Counted from the stretch's first letter, positions 45,502 to 54,259 are shown. The stretch: 64,000 nt of DNA from Gracilibacillus alcaliphilus (GCF_016909015.1 NZ_JAFBFA010000021.1:26158-90157); one strand, 5' to 3'. Notes: generated by a model from the sequence alone, not told the origin. A program made the numbers and translations.

Positions 45502-45741
45502 TTGCGATTTAATGATTTAGGCAACAAAGAGTTAATTGATTTAACATCAGGTTCACGATTAGGGGTATTGGGTCAGACAGATTTGGAAATTGATGAAAAG
45601 ACGGGACAAATTATTTCGTTTACGATTCCACAATATACGATGTTCGGGCTTCGCAAAACAGAGGTTTATTCCAGGATTGATTGGAAACAGATAAAGAAAA
45701 TCGGCGATGATATGATTATCGTCGAAACAGATAAAGGATGA
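45502..45741 (+). CDS. ymxH: YlmC/YmxH-family PRC-barrel protein
   Basis: This 79-residue protein belongs to the YlmC/YmxH family of small PRC-barrel-like proteins: RFNDLGNKELIDLTSGSRLGVLGQTDLEIDEKTGQIISFTIP and WKQIKKIGDDMIIVE. Function is uncertain; members are common in spore formers. TTG start at 45502 after AAAGGAGA. Its last five codons form one arm of the terminator. Confidence 0.9.
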   Translation: MRFNDLGNKELIDLTSGSRLGVLGQTDLEIDEKTGQIISFTIPQYTMFGLRKTEVYSRIDWKQIKKIGDDMIIVETDKG

Positions 45742-45777
45742 GCAGAGGTAGTGGAAGCTCATCCTTTATCTGTTTTT
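45725..45777 (+). terminator. Terminator overlapping the end of ymxH
   Basis: ACAGATAAAGGATGAGC (45727–45743) pairs perfectly with GCTCATCCTTTATCTGT (45757–45773) and is followed by TTTTGT. The 5' arm contains the last codons and stop of ymxH. Confidence 0.93.
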
Positions 45778-45855
45778 GTATAATTAATGATAATAAAATG
45801 GCTGTCAGAAAAGAGAGGGCTCTATAAAAATATGTGAAAGAAGAAGGTGATATTC

Positions 45856-46209
45856 ATGAAGAAAACAGAGATTTTATCCTATGCAGAAAGAAAATATAAT
45901 ACAGAGCCTGATTATCCGTGGACGAAGTACCCAGACTATGCTGTGCTCAGACATGAGAAAAATAACAAGTGGTACGGTTTACTGATGCGTGTCGCTAGGA
46001 ATAAGTTGAATCTAGAAGGCGAAGGTGAAGTGGAGATACTGAATGTAAAATGTGATCCGGATTTAGGTGGTTTTTTTAGGAGACAGAAGGCGATTTTGCC
46101 AGCTTATCATATGAATAAAGACCATTGGATTACGATCCTGTTAGATGGTTCTCTTTCTAATAATGAAATTTTCTCTTTATTGGATGGCAGTTATGTCTTG
46201 ACAAAATGA
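45856..46209 (+). CDS. YjbR / MmcQ-like family protein
   Basis: This 117-residue protein resembles the YjbR (MmcQ, CyaY-like fold) family: EPDYPWTKYPDYAVLRHEKNNKWYGLLMRV, VEILNVKCDPDLGGFFRRQKAILPAYHMNKDHWITILLDGSLSNNEIFSLLDGSY. Family members are small single-domain proteins proposed to bind DNA, without a firm function. It is not part of the usual Bacillus order here and is isolated by the ymxH terminator and its own spacing. ATG 45856 follows AGAAGGTGA. Confidence 0.8.
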   Translation: MKKTEILSYAERKYNTEPDYPWTKYPDYAVLRHEKNNKWYGLLMRVARNKLNLEGEGEVEILNVKCDPDLGGFFRRQKAILPAYHMNKDHWITILLDGSLSNNEIFSLLDGSYVLTK

Positions 46210-46337
46210 TATAATAAGAGCCAATGTTTATTTGCTGCTGTGTATGTTGCCCATACGGGTTGTTATGACGAGAGTCCAGAGTCCGCTTCGCCGTCCATCA
46301 TTTCATTTAATATATAAAATAGGGTTATTTGCCTCTT

Positions 46338-46366
46338 CACTTCTGTACCACAGTTTACATATGATA
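46338..46366 (+). promoter_or_regulatory. Candidate sigma-K promoter for dpaAB
   Basis: CACT (46338–46341) and CATATGATA (46358–46366) are spaced by 16 bases. The -10 matches the sigma-K consensus CATAnnnTA exactly and the -35 has the central AC. DpaAB synthesis in the mother cell under sigma-K is known in B. subtilis, and the site is 32 bases upstream of dpaA. Confidence 0.6.
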
Positions 46367-46397
46367 CATTGAGATAGAGAGGTTGGTGAAGGAAGAG

Positions 46398-47279
46398 ATG
46401 GATAAAACAAAACGATTAGCAATTATTGGCGGTGATGCACGATACCTGCCAATGATTCATGCGTTAAATAGGGAAGAAAATTTACACATTCAATTATTAG
46501 GATTTGAACAGGTAGAACAGAGTTATACACAAGCGATGAAAACCGAATTGACAAATTTAAATACAGATCAATTAAAAGGAGTTATTTTGCCTATTACTGG
46601 GATAGATGATGAAGGGTATGTGGAAGCCGTATTTTCTGATCAATCCATTCAACTGACAGAAGAATGGTTTCAATCTTTGCCAGAGGATTGTGTGATCTTT
46701 ACCGGGATATCTAACCCGACACTGGATCGTTATACGGAAAATGCTAATTTACAATTAATCGAATTGATGTACCGGGATGAAGTAGCAATCTATAATTCTA
46801 TTCCCACTGCGGAAGGAACCGTGATGTTAGCTATTCAACATACTAATGTAACGATTCATCATGCTAACGTATATATATTCGGTTATGGGCGAGTTGGTGA
46901 AACAACCGCTAATTGCTTTGCTGGCTTGGGAGCTAATATTTCTGTTGTCTCTAAGTCTGGTGCCGATTTGGCTCGCGTATATGAGAGAGGCTGGCAAGGA
47001 TACAGTATGGAAGAGGCAGGAAAGTATATAAGTGATTGTCAAATATTAATTAATACTATTCCAAGTAAAGTGGTAGATGCTTCCTTGCTGCAGCAAATGA
47101 ACAGTCAGTCGCTGATAATTGATTTAGCTTCTAAACCAGGGGGAATTGATTTCAATTATGCCGATTCCATCGGGATAAAGACGATCCATGCATTAGGTCT
47201 GCCTGGTATGGTGGCACCTAAGACAGCAGGGGAAATTCTGGCCACGCAAGTGATTCAGCTAATGGATGATCCCCAGTAG
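46398..47279 (+). CDS. dpaA: Dipicolinate synthase subunit A
   Basis: DpaA (SpoVFA, 293 residues) with DpaB oxidises a dihydrodipicolinate precursor to dipicolinic acid, the calcium chelator of the spore core. N-terminal LAIIGGDARYLPMIHALN and a Rossmann motif, VYIFGYGRVGETTANCFAGLGA, are present. I chose ATG 46398, which starts the protein as MDKTKRLAIIGG, over upstream in-frame TTG and GTG codons; the ribosome site is not decisive. This gene is strong evidence for a spore former. Confidence 0.93.
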   Translation: MDKTKRLAIIGGDARYLPMIHALNREENLHIQLLGFEQVEQSYTQAMKTELTNLNTDQLKGVILPITGIDDEGYVEAVFSDQSIQLTEEWFQSLPEDCVIFTGISNPTLDRYTENANLQLIELMYRDEVAIYNSIPTAEGTVMLAIQHTNVTIHHANVYIFGYGRVGETTANCFAGLGANISVVSKSGADLARVYERGWQGYSMEEAGKYISDCQILINTIPSKVVDASLLQQMNSQSLIIDLASKPGGIDFNYADSIGIKTIHALGLPGMVAPKTAGEILATQVIQLMDDPQ

Positions 47280-47362
47280 AGTAACATTTATCCTTAGCAG
47301 TCATATACTGAGTTAGGATGATAGCCTAATTCATTTTTTATCTACTGCTAGGAGGTTGTGTT

Positions 47363-47953
47363 ATGGATCTAAAAGGAAAGAAAATTGGTTTTGGTTTAAC
47401 TGGTTCTCACTGCACCTATGCCGCCGTCTATCCGCAAATGGAAAGGTTAAGGGAGATGGGGGCAGAACTGGTGCCGGTTGTTTCCCAGACTTTTCAAGAT
47501 ACAGACAGTAAATTCGGTCAGGCAAAAGATCATATGGACCGAGTTCGCGAGATTACCGGAAGAGAACCGATCAAAACCATTGTTGACGCAGAGCCGCTTG
47601 GACCGATTGAGCCATTAGATATTATGGTATTAGCACCTTTAACTGGCAATTCAATGAGCAGGCTGGCTAATGCTATTACAGACGGTGCGGTTCTAATGGC
47701 TACAAAGGCGACCATCAGGAATGGCAACCCTGTTGTAATCGGAGTGTCTACCAATGATGCTTTAGGACTAAATGGTGTGAATCTAATGCGCTTGATGGCC
47801 ACTAAGCTGATGTATTTCGTTCCATTTGGTCAAGATGATCCAGTTAAAAAGCCTAATTCAATGGTTGCCGATATGACATTAATTCCAGAAACCGTACAGC
47901 TAGCTTTAGAACATAAACAAATTCAGCCAGTAATTATTGAAAGAGCGAAGTAA
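47363..47953 (+). CDS. dpaB: Dipicolinate synthase subunit B
   Basis: DpaB (SpoVFB, 196 residues) is a flavoprotein of the Dfp/UbiX-like fold working with DpaA. KIGFGLTGSHCTYAAVYPQMERLREMGAELVPVVSQTFQDTDSKFG, IMVLAPLTGNSMSRLANAITDGAVLMATKATIRN and the conserved FVPFGQDDPVKKPNSMVADM identify it. AGGAGG precedes the ATG. Confidence 0.95.
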   Translation: MDLKGKKIGFGLTGSHCTYAAVYPQMERLREMGAELVPVVSQTFQDTDSKFGQAKDHMDRVREITGREPIKTIVDAEPLGPIEPLDIMVLAPLTGNSMSRLANAITDGAVLMATKATIRNGNPVVIGVSTNDALGLNGVNLMRLMATKLMYFVPFGQDDPVKKPNSMVADMTLIPETVQLALEHKQIQPVIIERAK

Positions 47954-48246
47954 TTATGATCTAATAATTAAAGAATAACTAATTATATGTTATGATATAG
48001 GCAGTATCGTATCATTATGAAGAATTATCATGAAACAATCTGTTTTATCAAGATGCAAATCATCCGTAAACCTTATTAGGTGAAGTAGCACTCTGATAAA
48101 AATTCGCTGCTCATCAGTGATGGAGAAAAATTGCACGGATGGAAGTCTTATTTTATGATAAGTTTGCAGATGGATAGCCAGCTATTCAGCACTTTCATTA
48201 TGATCACAAGATAAATATTAATATACCGTGGAAGGGGACACATAAC
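47954..48246. other. dpaB–asd intergenic region
   Basis: The 293 bases contain no gene. A sigma-A-like promoter lies at 48131–48159. I see no terminator after dpaB, so read-through from the sigma-K promoter into asd is possible. Confidence 0.5.
48131..48159 (+). promoter_or_regulatory. Candidate sigma-A promoter for asd–dapG
   Basis: TTGCAC (48131–48136) and TATGAT (48154–48159) with a 17-base spacer, 88 bases before asd. Confidence 0.6.
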
Positions 48247-49299
48247 ATGACATCAGAACAACAATTTAATGTAGCAGTAGTAGGGGCTACTGGTGCAGTA
48301 GGGGTAAAAATGCTGGAAACATTGGATCAGAAGAACTTTCCTATTAAGAACTTATTGCTTTTATCATCTAAACGATCTGCTGGTAAAGAAGTAGAGTTTC
48401 AAGGGAGAACATATATCGTGCAGGAGGCAACACCAGAAAGCTTTGAAGGGGTAGATATCGCTCTCTTTTCTGCAGGCGGCTCCGTTTCTAAGGCATTGGC
48501 ACCAGAGGCAGTCAAACGCGGTGCTGTAGTGGTCGACAATACTAGTGCATACCGTATGGATCCAGACGTACCATTGGTTGTACCAGAAGTAAACGAAGAA
48601 GATATTGCGAAACATAATGGAATTATTGCTAATCCAAACTGTTCTACCATCCAAATGGTGGCTGCGCTGAAACCAGTTCAGGACCTGTTTGGCTTATCAA
48701 GAGTTCTGGTTTCAACCTATCAAGCAGTATCTGGTGCTGGTAATGAAGCCGTAGAAGAATTGAGAGAACAGTCACAGGCATTGCTTAATGGCGAAGCAGT
48801 AAAAGCAGAGTTATTGCCAGTATCTGGTGCAGAGAAACACTACCCAATCGCATTTAATGCACTGCCTCAAATTGATGTATTCCAAGATAATGGTTATACA
48901 TTTGAAGAGATGAAAATGATCAATGAAACAAAGAAAATCATGCATGATGACGCGATCCAGGTGGCTGCTACTTGTGTAAGGTTACCATTTTTTACTTCTC
49001 ATGCAGAAAGTGTTTATGTAGAAGTGGATAAAGAAGGTGTAACGGCAGCAGAATTAAAAGAAGCGATCAGTCAAGCTGCTGGTGTGGTATTGGAGGATGA
49101 TCCGGCTAACCAAGTCTATCCAACTCCTCTTTCTGCATCAGGCAAAAGTGAGGTATTTGTAGGGCGTATCCGTAAAGACCTAGATAATGAAAAAGGTTTC
49201 CACTTATGGGTTGTTTCGGATAATCTCCTGAAAGGTGCGGCATGGAACTCTGTGCAAATTGCGGAATCTTTAGTGAAAAATAACTGGCTTACTAAATAA
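48247..49299 (+). CDS. asd: Aspartate-semialdehyde dehydrogenase
   Basis: Asd (350 residues) reduces aspartyl phosphate to aspartate semialdehyde with NADPH, feeding lysine/diaminopimelate, threonine and methionine. VAVVGATGAVGVKMLETL binds the cofactor and catalytic C132 lies in NPNCSTIQM. GAEKHYPIAFNALPQID completes the active site. It is followed by dapG after 13 bases. Confidence 0.96.
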   Translation: MTSEQQFNVAVVGATGAVGVKMLETLDQKNFPIKNLLLLSSKRSAGKEVEFQGRTYIVQEATPESFEGVDIALFSAGGSVSKALAPEAVKRGAVVVDNTSAYRMDPDVPLVVPEVNEEDIAKHNGIIANPNCSTIQMVAALKPVQDLFGLSRVLVSTYQAVSGAGNEAVEELREQSQALLNGEAVKAELLPVSGAEKHYPIAFNALPQIDVFQDNGYTFEEMKMINETKKIMHDDAIQVAATCVRLPFFTSHAESVYVEVDKEGVTAAELKEAISQAAGVVLEDDPANQVYPTPLSASGKSEVFVGRIRKDLDNEKGFHLWVVSDNLLKGAAWNSVQIAESLVKNNWLTK

Positions 49300-49312
49300 A
49301 AGAGGTGGAGGA

Positions 49313-50524
49313 ATGCGAGTTTTGGTTCAGAAGTTTGGTGGTACCTCCGTCCGAGATAAAGAATCCAGAGAAGCAGCCATCAAACAGGTGCAAAAGGCAT
49401 TAGAACAAAACTATAAAGTAGTCGTAGTGGTTTCAGCTATGGGAAGATACCCTGATCCGTATGCGACCGACACATTATTTGCTTTGGTCGAAGGCAGGCT
49501 GTCTCAGCTGTCTAATAAAGAGAAGGATTTACTGCTCTCTGTAGGAGAAACTATTTCAGCAACTGTTTTTTCGCATGATCTTTTATCACATAGTATTCAA
49601 TCAGTTGCTATTACTGGCGGAGAAGCTGGAATTATTACAACAAGTAATTTTTCAAACGCCCAAATAAAGTCAATTGATACAAAGAAAATACATGAGTTAT
49701 TAACTTATCATCAAGTCGTTGTTGTAGCTGGTTTTCAAGGCAAGACAGAGAACAATGAGATCACAACGATTGGCAGAGGGGGAAGCGACACCTCTGCCAC
49801 AGCATTAGCTGCCTCTTTACAGGCGGAATATGTTGACATCTTCACCGATGTGGAAGGTATTATGACAGCAGATCCAAGGATGGTGCTGAACGCCAAGAAG
49901 ATTGACACGATTTCATATACCGAAATTTGTAATTTGGCTTATCAAGGGGCAAAGGTGATCCATCCACGTGCAATTGAAATTGCTATGCAAGCCAATATCC
50001 CGATTAGAGTGAGATCTACGCGACGGGATGATGAAGGGACACTTATAACCAATCTACCAGAGACTCCGCATACAGCGGATGTACAGGATCGTTTGGCTAC
50101 AGGAATTGCCTATGTTAATAAAATTACCCAAATTAAAATTGAAGAGATAAAAGAACCGGCAGAACTACATGTCAATGTCTTTAAAGCGATGGCGGAAGCT
50201 GGTATATCGGTGGATTTTATCAATATCTCACCAAACGGGCTGATATATACAATCTTTGAGAGAGATGAAAAATTGGCTTTACAAGTATTAGATGAGCTAG
50301 ACGTGCGCCCGGTGGTCACCAGAGACTGTGCCAAAGTCTCGATTGTAGGGGCTGGTATGTCTGGGGTACCTGGTGTAACTTCCGCTATTGTGCAAACATT
50401 AAGGGAGCAGCGGGTGCAGATTTTGCAGTCGGCAGATAGCCATCGTACGATTTGGGTGTTAATACAAAATGAATTTTTGGAAAAGGCGTTAAATGCCTTA
50501 CATGAAACCTTTCGATTAGAATAA
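49313..50524 (+). CDS. dapG: Aspartokinase I
   Basis: DapG (403 residues) phosphorylates aspartate at the head of the pathway. The kinase motif VQKFGGTSV is at the N-terminus, TTIGRGGSDTSATALAASLQAEYVDIFTDVEGIMTADPR in the middle, and two ACT domains follow from about residue 260, the usual site of feedback control (by diaminopimelate for the B. subtilis enzyme). It is probably co-transcribed with asd. GAGGTGGAGGA precedes the ATG. Confidence 0.95.
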   Translation: MRVLVQKFGGTSVRDKESREAAIKQVQKALEQNYKVVVVVSAMGRYPDPYATDTLFALVEGRLSQLSNKEKDLLLSVGETISATVFSHDLLSHSIQSVAITGGEAGIITTSNFSNAQIKSIDTKKIHELLTYHQVVVVAGFQGKTENNEITTIGRGGSDTSATALAASLQAEYVDIFTDVEGIMTADPRMVLNAKKIDTISYTEICNLAYQGAKVIHPRAIEIAMQANIPIRVRSTRRDDEGTLITNLPETPHTADVQDRLATGIAYVNKITQIKIEEIKEPAELHVNVFKAMAEAGISVDFINISPNGLIYTIFERDEKLALQVLDELDVRPVVTRDCAKVSIVGAGMSGVPGVTSAIVQTLREQRVQILQSADSHRTIWVLIQNEFLEKALNALHETFRLE

Positions 50525-50862
50525 TTAGCTTTTTTTCGTAAATGCTCTGTTTGTATCACATAACACAGAAGAAAAATGGTAGAATTGCATTAAACTATTG
50601 ATAAATTAGTCATTTCATGGCATAATTACTTCGCCATTTTCTATACAAGTGAGACTCCTGTCAGTAGAGAGAGGTTAGCGACGTTGTAAATAAAATGAGG
50701 CGTATCTGGGAGTTGGTGTTCGTTTCACCCTAACAACCTAGCCTACTTCGCCATCTTCAAGGCTGGAAGCGAGGGGCTTACGGGCCAGGCGAACTGCAAC
50801 GGGATAAAATAAATCGAAGAATTAAACTTAGTTGAGGGGCACAGGAAGGAGCTGGTGACATT
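50525..50862. other. Long dapG–dapA intergenic region and dapA leader
   Basis: The 338-base gap has a strong sigma-A-like promoter (50598–50626) and then about 230 bases of GC-richer, foldable leader. A near-direct repeat of TACTTCGCCATTTTC occurs at 50627–50641 and 50744–50758. GTTGGTG…CACCctAAC can pair. No lysine riboswitch or T-box core was recognised, and no gene was seen. Confidence 0.6.
50598..50626 (+). promoter_or_regulatory. Sigma-A-like promoter for dapA
   Basis: TTGATA (50598–50603) and CATAAT (50621–50626) are spaced by exactly 17 bases, both one mismatch from consensus. It implies an untranslated leader of about 230 bases. Confidence 0.65.
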
Positions 50863-51735
50863 ATGAATTTCGGCAGATTATTAACTGCAATGGTGACACC
50901 CTTTGATCAAGATAACCAGATTGATTATGAGATAACGACACAATTGGTAGAGCATTTACTGAGCAATGGTACAGATGGACTTATTGTAGCTGGTACGACA
51001 GGAGAGTCGCCAACCTTAAGTCATGACGAAAAACTGGCATTGTTTGAACATGTGTTGAAAGTAGTCGATGGACGTGTCCCCATTATTGCAGGGACTGGAA
51101 ACAATAACACGCAGGAATCGGTTGCTTTGACGAAAGAGGCAGAGCAGCTGGGAGTAGATGGGGTACTAATTGTCGCTCCTTATTATAACAAACCAAATCA
51201 AGAAGGGCTGATTCAGCACTTCTCCACCATTGCTCATGCAACCAAATTACCTGTCATGCTGTATAATATTCCATCAAGGGCAGTTGTTAAGCTGAATGTA
51301 GAAACGGTTGTCGCCTTATCACAGGTAGAGAATATTGTATCAGTAAAAGACTCGACCGGAGACTTGGATGCCCTCGCATCCATTATTGAACAGACCCCAG
51401 ATGATTTTACGGTATATAGTGGTGATGATTCCTTAACACTGCCGATTCAATCGATAGGTGGTGCAGGTGTTGTATCTGTATCTTCCCATGTAATCGGAAA
51501 TCAAATGAAAGAAATGATGCTATTATTTGAAAAAGGAAAGGTCAAAGAGGCGGCGAAACTGCATCGTCAATTGCTGCCTATTATGCGTGCTCTTTTTATG
51601 GCACCATCTCCTTCACCTGTCAAATCAGCACTGCAGCACCAAGGAATTCCAGTAGGATCTGTACGCCTGCCATTAGTTCCATTATCACCATTTGAAGAAC
51701 AAAATTTATTTAGAGTACTAGACCCCTTTGCGTAA
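50863..51735 (+). CDS. dapA: 4-hydroxy-tetrahydrodipicolinate synthase
   Basis: DapA (290 residues) condenses aspartate semialdehyde with pyruvate, giving the precursor of both lysine/diaminopimelate and dipicolinate. The Schiff-base K162 lies in VSVKDSTGDL. GLIVAGTTGESPTLSHDEK, the YYNKPNQEG loop and PVMLYNIPSR are conserved. It supplies the dpaAB enzymes upstream during sporulation. Confidence 0.96.
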   Translation: MNFGRLLTAMVTPFDQDNQIDYEITTQLVEHLLSNGTDGLIVAGTTGESPTLSHDEKLALFEHVLKVVDGRVPIIAGTGNNNTQESVALTKEAEQLGVDGVLIVAPYYNKPNQEGLIQHFSTIAHATKLPVMLYNIPSRAVVKLNVETVVALSQVENIVSVKDSTGDLDALASIIEQTPDDFTVYSGDDSLTLPIQSIGGAGVVSVSSHVIGNQMKEMMLLFEKGKVKEAAKLHRQLLPIMRALFMAPSPSPVKSALQHQGIPVGSVRLPLVPLSPFEEQNLFRVLDPFA

Positions 51736-51764
51736 AAAGATTGCCATGTGCAGTCTTTTTTTTT
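51734..51764 (+). terminator. Intrinsic terminator after dapA
   Basis: AAAGATTGC and GCAGTCTTT form a 9 bp stem (one T·G) with a 5-base loop, followed by a T-run of at least six. It marks the border to the accessory region. Confidence 0.85.
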
Positions 51765-52331
51765 GAATAAGGATAAAAAATTAGTCATTCCAGAAAGAAA
51801 TTGTATATTCCTTACATTCCCTCATCACACGGCGCATTCCTGCATAAGTCTACAACTATCCCCCTCGTTTTTTCATACAACATTAAGAGATCGTCTAGAA
51901 GGCCAAAGAGTTTTTGAAGATAATCCTGTCTACTGCAACATAGCGGTTAAAAAAAATAGCTCTTAAAGTGTAATGGACATGGAGTCAAGTAAAACCAGTA
52001 AGAAAGACAGAAAAAGTCGTTTAAAAGAGTCGTACAGGGCAAACATATAGAGATAATGGAAACAAAGATAACGTAAGGAATGGACAAGCATAGGACTTGA
52101 TCGTTGTTTTATTTAGTTTTTGGTACCTTAATCCACCAAAGGACAATCTAAGTGGAGTCCCTTCCAGAAGCAGAAAGTGTTTGTAAGAAGAAGGAGATAA
52201 ACAATCCAAATACATATCTTATTGTGTCTTGTGTCGTTTTTGTGATTTTGTCTGTTGCAATGGTCAAAATGAAGAGAAGCGTTTCGATATATATACGATA
52301 TGATAAAGATAACAAAGGAGGGATGATAGCC
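51765..52331. other. Intergenic region upstream of the sugar PTS locus
   Basis: The 567 AT-rich bases show no gene I can support. A frame in phase with the downstream regulator reaches back to 52152 and would encode a hydrophobic stretch, but a strong internal ribosome site argues against its use. A weak CcpA-site-like GAGAAGCGTTTCGA lies at 52274–52287. B. subtilis carries rnjB at this point; no remnant of it was recognised. Confidence 0.5.
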
Positions 52332-53822
52332 ATGGGATCAAAAAAAGATCGTGAAAAAAGGCTGTTACTACTTCTATCAAAAAACCAAGGCTATATGACC
52401 TCAGAAGAATTAGCCCAATTACTGGAGACTTCTCAGAAGACGGTATATCGAGTAATAAAAGGAATAAATGACAATTATTCTGATGGGGTACTTATAGAAT
52501 CAGAAAAGGGGAAAGGCTATAAATTAAATTATGAGAAATATATAAGTCAATACATTACGCAGTCAAGCCGGAAAAGTAATTATTCACCTGCAGAAAGACG
52601 AAACAGGATAATGGAAAGACTTTTATTATCATCACCTCGATCAGAGAAGGTTTATGAATTGTTTGAACCATACTATGTCGGTGATTCGGTAATCTTTAAT
52701 GATGAACAAAGGATAGCCAGTAAACTAAAAGAATACGATTTAACTCTTGAAAGAAAACAGCGGACACTAGCTGTTATTGGGAAAGAGGCAAATATAAGAA
52801 GAGCGATAGCTGATCTCATTCAAATGCATAATATTATTGATATTGATGAACTAAAGAGTAATCAAGAATTAAACTTCAATAATTACGATGTTTTGTTCAT
52901 TCTCGATCAATTAAGGGTGATAGAGGAACAATTAGACATTACTATTCCTTATCCTTACAATGTAAATATTTTTTCGCACATCTATATATTAATTAGTCGA
53001 TCGAGAAAAGTCGGTCTATTAAAATTGTCGGACAATCACAGTATATCTGAAGAAGAACAGGAAGAATTACAAAATGATTTATCGTTGTATAGAGTAGCAA
53101 AAACAACGATTTCTAATGTGGAAAACTATTTGCATCAGGAGCTGCCAGAGGTAGAAGTTTATTATCTATACCAATATTTAGTCTCCTCTAGGATGCAAGG
53201 AATTGTTAGAAAGATGACGAGTTTCTCTACTAAAGTTGTCGAAGTCACACAAACTTATTTAAATGAAATGAGTGCTTACTTAAATATTTCCATTAACAGT
53301 GATTCCATTTTTCTTGATTTAGCTAATCACATCAAGCCAATGCTCAATCGATTAGTACACAATATACGGGTGAAAAACAGTCTATTAGATCAAATCAAGA
53401 TTACCTATGAGGATATTTTTGAATATGTATCGGAGGTATCGAAGGTTATCAGCGAAAAATATAACTTGCCCGTTATAAATCAAGATGAGAATGGCTTTAT
53501 CACACTTTACTTTGCAAGAATCATCGAAACGAATCAATTGCCGATACGAACATTAATTATGTGTACAACGGGAGTTGGCACTTCTGAATTATTGAAAGTA
53601 AAAATTAAAAAAAATTTCCCTGAATTGGAAGTAGTCGATGTAGTATCAACCCGAGATTCAAAGAAATATCTCGAACGTTATCCGGAAGTAGAATTAATTC
53701 TGACGACTACTCATTTGAATGAAAATTTACCAGTCAAAACGCTATTGGTTAGCGCCATGCTGACGGCAGATGATCAGAACAGAATTCAACAAAAGATAAA
53801 GGAGATTAATAATGAAAAATAA
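52332..53822 (+). CDS. PRD-containing DNA-binding transcriptional regulator (MtlR/LicR type, no EIIA domain)
   Basis: This 496-residue regulator likely activates the downstream PTS genes. It has an N-terminal HTH_11-type DNA-binding domain (residues ~8–60, YMTSEELAQLLETSQKTVYRVIKGIN). Two PRD domains follow: PRD1 near 170–290 and PRD2 near 310–405 with FLDLANHIKPMLNRL. A GatB-like EIIB domain carries C411 (LIMCTTGVGTSELLK). The second PRD histidines, normally in an LHF-type motif, read as tyrosine here (ITLYFAR). The usual C-terminal EIIA domain is missing and appears as the next gene. ATG 52332 follows AAGGAGG. Confidence 0.82.
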   Translation: MGSKKDREKRLLLLLSKNQGYMTSEELAQLLETSQKTVYRVIKGINDNYSDGVLIESEKGKGYKLNYEKYISQYITQSSRKSNYSPAERRNRIMERLLLSSPRSEKVYELFEPYYVGDSVIFNDEQRIASKLKEYDLTLERKQRTLAVIGKEANIRRAIADLIQMHNIIDIDELKSNQELNFNNYDVLFILDQLRVIEEQLDITIPYPYNVNIFSHIYILISRSRKVGLLKLSDNHSISEEEQEELQNDLSLYRVAKTTISNVENYLHQELPEVEVYYLYQYLVSSRMQGIVRKMTSFSTKVVEVTQTYLNEMSAYLNISINSDSIFLDLANHIKPMLNRLVHNIRVKNSLLDQIKITYEDIFEYVSEVSKVISEKYNLPVINQDENGFITLYFARIIETNQLPIRTLIMCTTGVGTSELLKVKIKKNFPELEVVDVVSTRDSKKYLERYPEVELILTTTHLNENLPVKTLLVSAMLTADDQNRIQQKIKEINNEK

Positions 53823-54246
53823 ATCCCTTTTCAATATATTGTTTCATCGCAAGTTTGATTCTAGAAGTGATATGTATCATTTTATTGGTGAGAGAGTTAG
53901 TCATCATTCAACGCTATTGACTTCTGAAGTAGTGGATACCCTTTTACAAAGGGAACAAGCAGGTAATATACAAATTGCCGAACATGTCCTATTGCCTCAT
54001 TTTGAAAGTTCCAAACTGAAGGAAAGTCAAATAGTAGTTGTTCATTTACATGAAGCGATATCGAAGTGGAATCAACATGTAAGCGATATAAAACTAGTCA
54101 TATTCATTCTGCTAAAAAGAGACGAAACACTGGATACAAAAAAAGAAATAACTAATTTTATGCGAAACTTAGCAGATCAAGATTATATTGAAAAACTATT
54201 ACATGCAGATTCAGAAGAAAGCTTCACCCAAATGATTATTCAATAG
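53812..54246 (+). CDS. EIIA-like phosphoryl-acceptor protein, detached regulator domain
   Basis: This 144-residue protein resembles a divergent PTS EIIA type 2 domain: SEVVDTLLQREQAGNIQIAEHVLLPHFESSKLKESQIVVVHL, with candidate phospho-histidine H63. It overlaps the regulator gene by 11 bases. In MtlR/LicR-type regulators such a domain is fused at the C-terminus, so this looks like the split-off sensory part, probably acting with the regulator rather than in transport. A complete transport EIIA is encoded separately downstream. Confidence 0.72.
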   Translation: MKNKSLFNILFHRKFDSRSDMYHFIGERVSHHSTLLTSEVVDTLLQREQAGNIQIAEHVLLPHFESSKLKESQIVVVHLHEAISKWNQHVSDIKLVIFILLKRDETLDTKKEITNFMRNLADQDYIEKLLHADSEESFTQMIIQ

Positions 54247-54259
54247 GAGGAGAGAGAAT

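Noticed and set aside
50633..50862. Lysine riboswitch before dapA.
   Set aside because: The conserved L-box blocks were not recognised; kept only as an unidentified structured leader.
51748..51966. A 72-codon frame after dapA.
   Set aside because: It begins inside the dapA terminator, has no ribosome site and shows no recognisable family.
52274..52287. CcpA (cre) site before the PTS regulator.
   Set aside because: Only the central AAGCG and following T residues match; the outer bases of the consensus do not. Mentioned only as a weak possibility.
52152..52331. In-frame upstream extension of the PRD regulator containing a hydrophobic stretch (a membrane-anchored regulator).
   Set aside because: A strong AAGGAGG site lies just before the ATG at 52332, which starts a normal HTH domain; the extension has no ribosome site and AT-rich DNA often encodes hydrophobic residues by chance.
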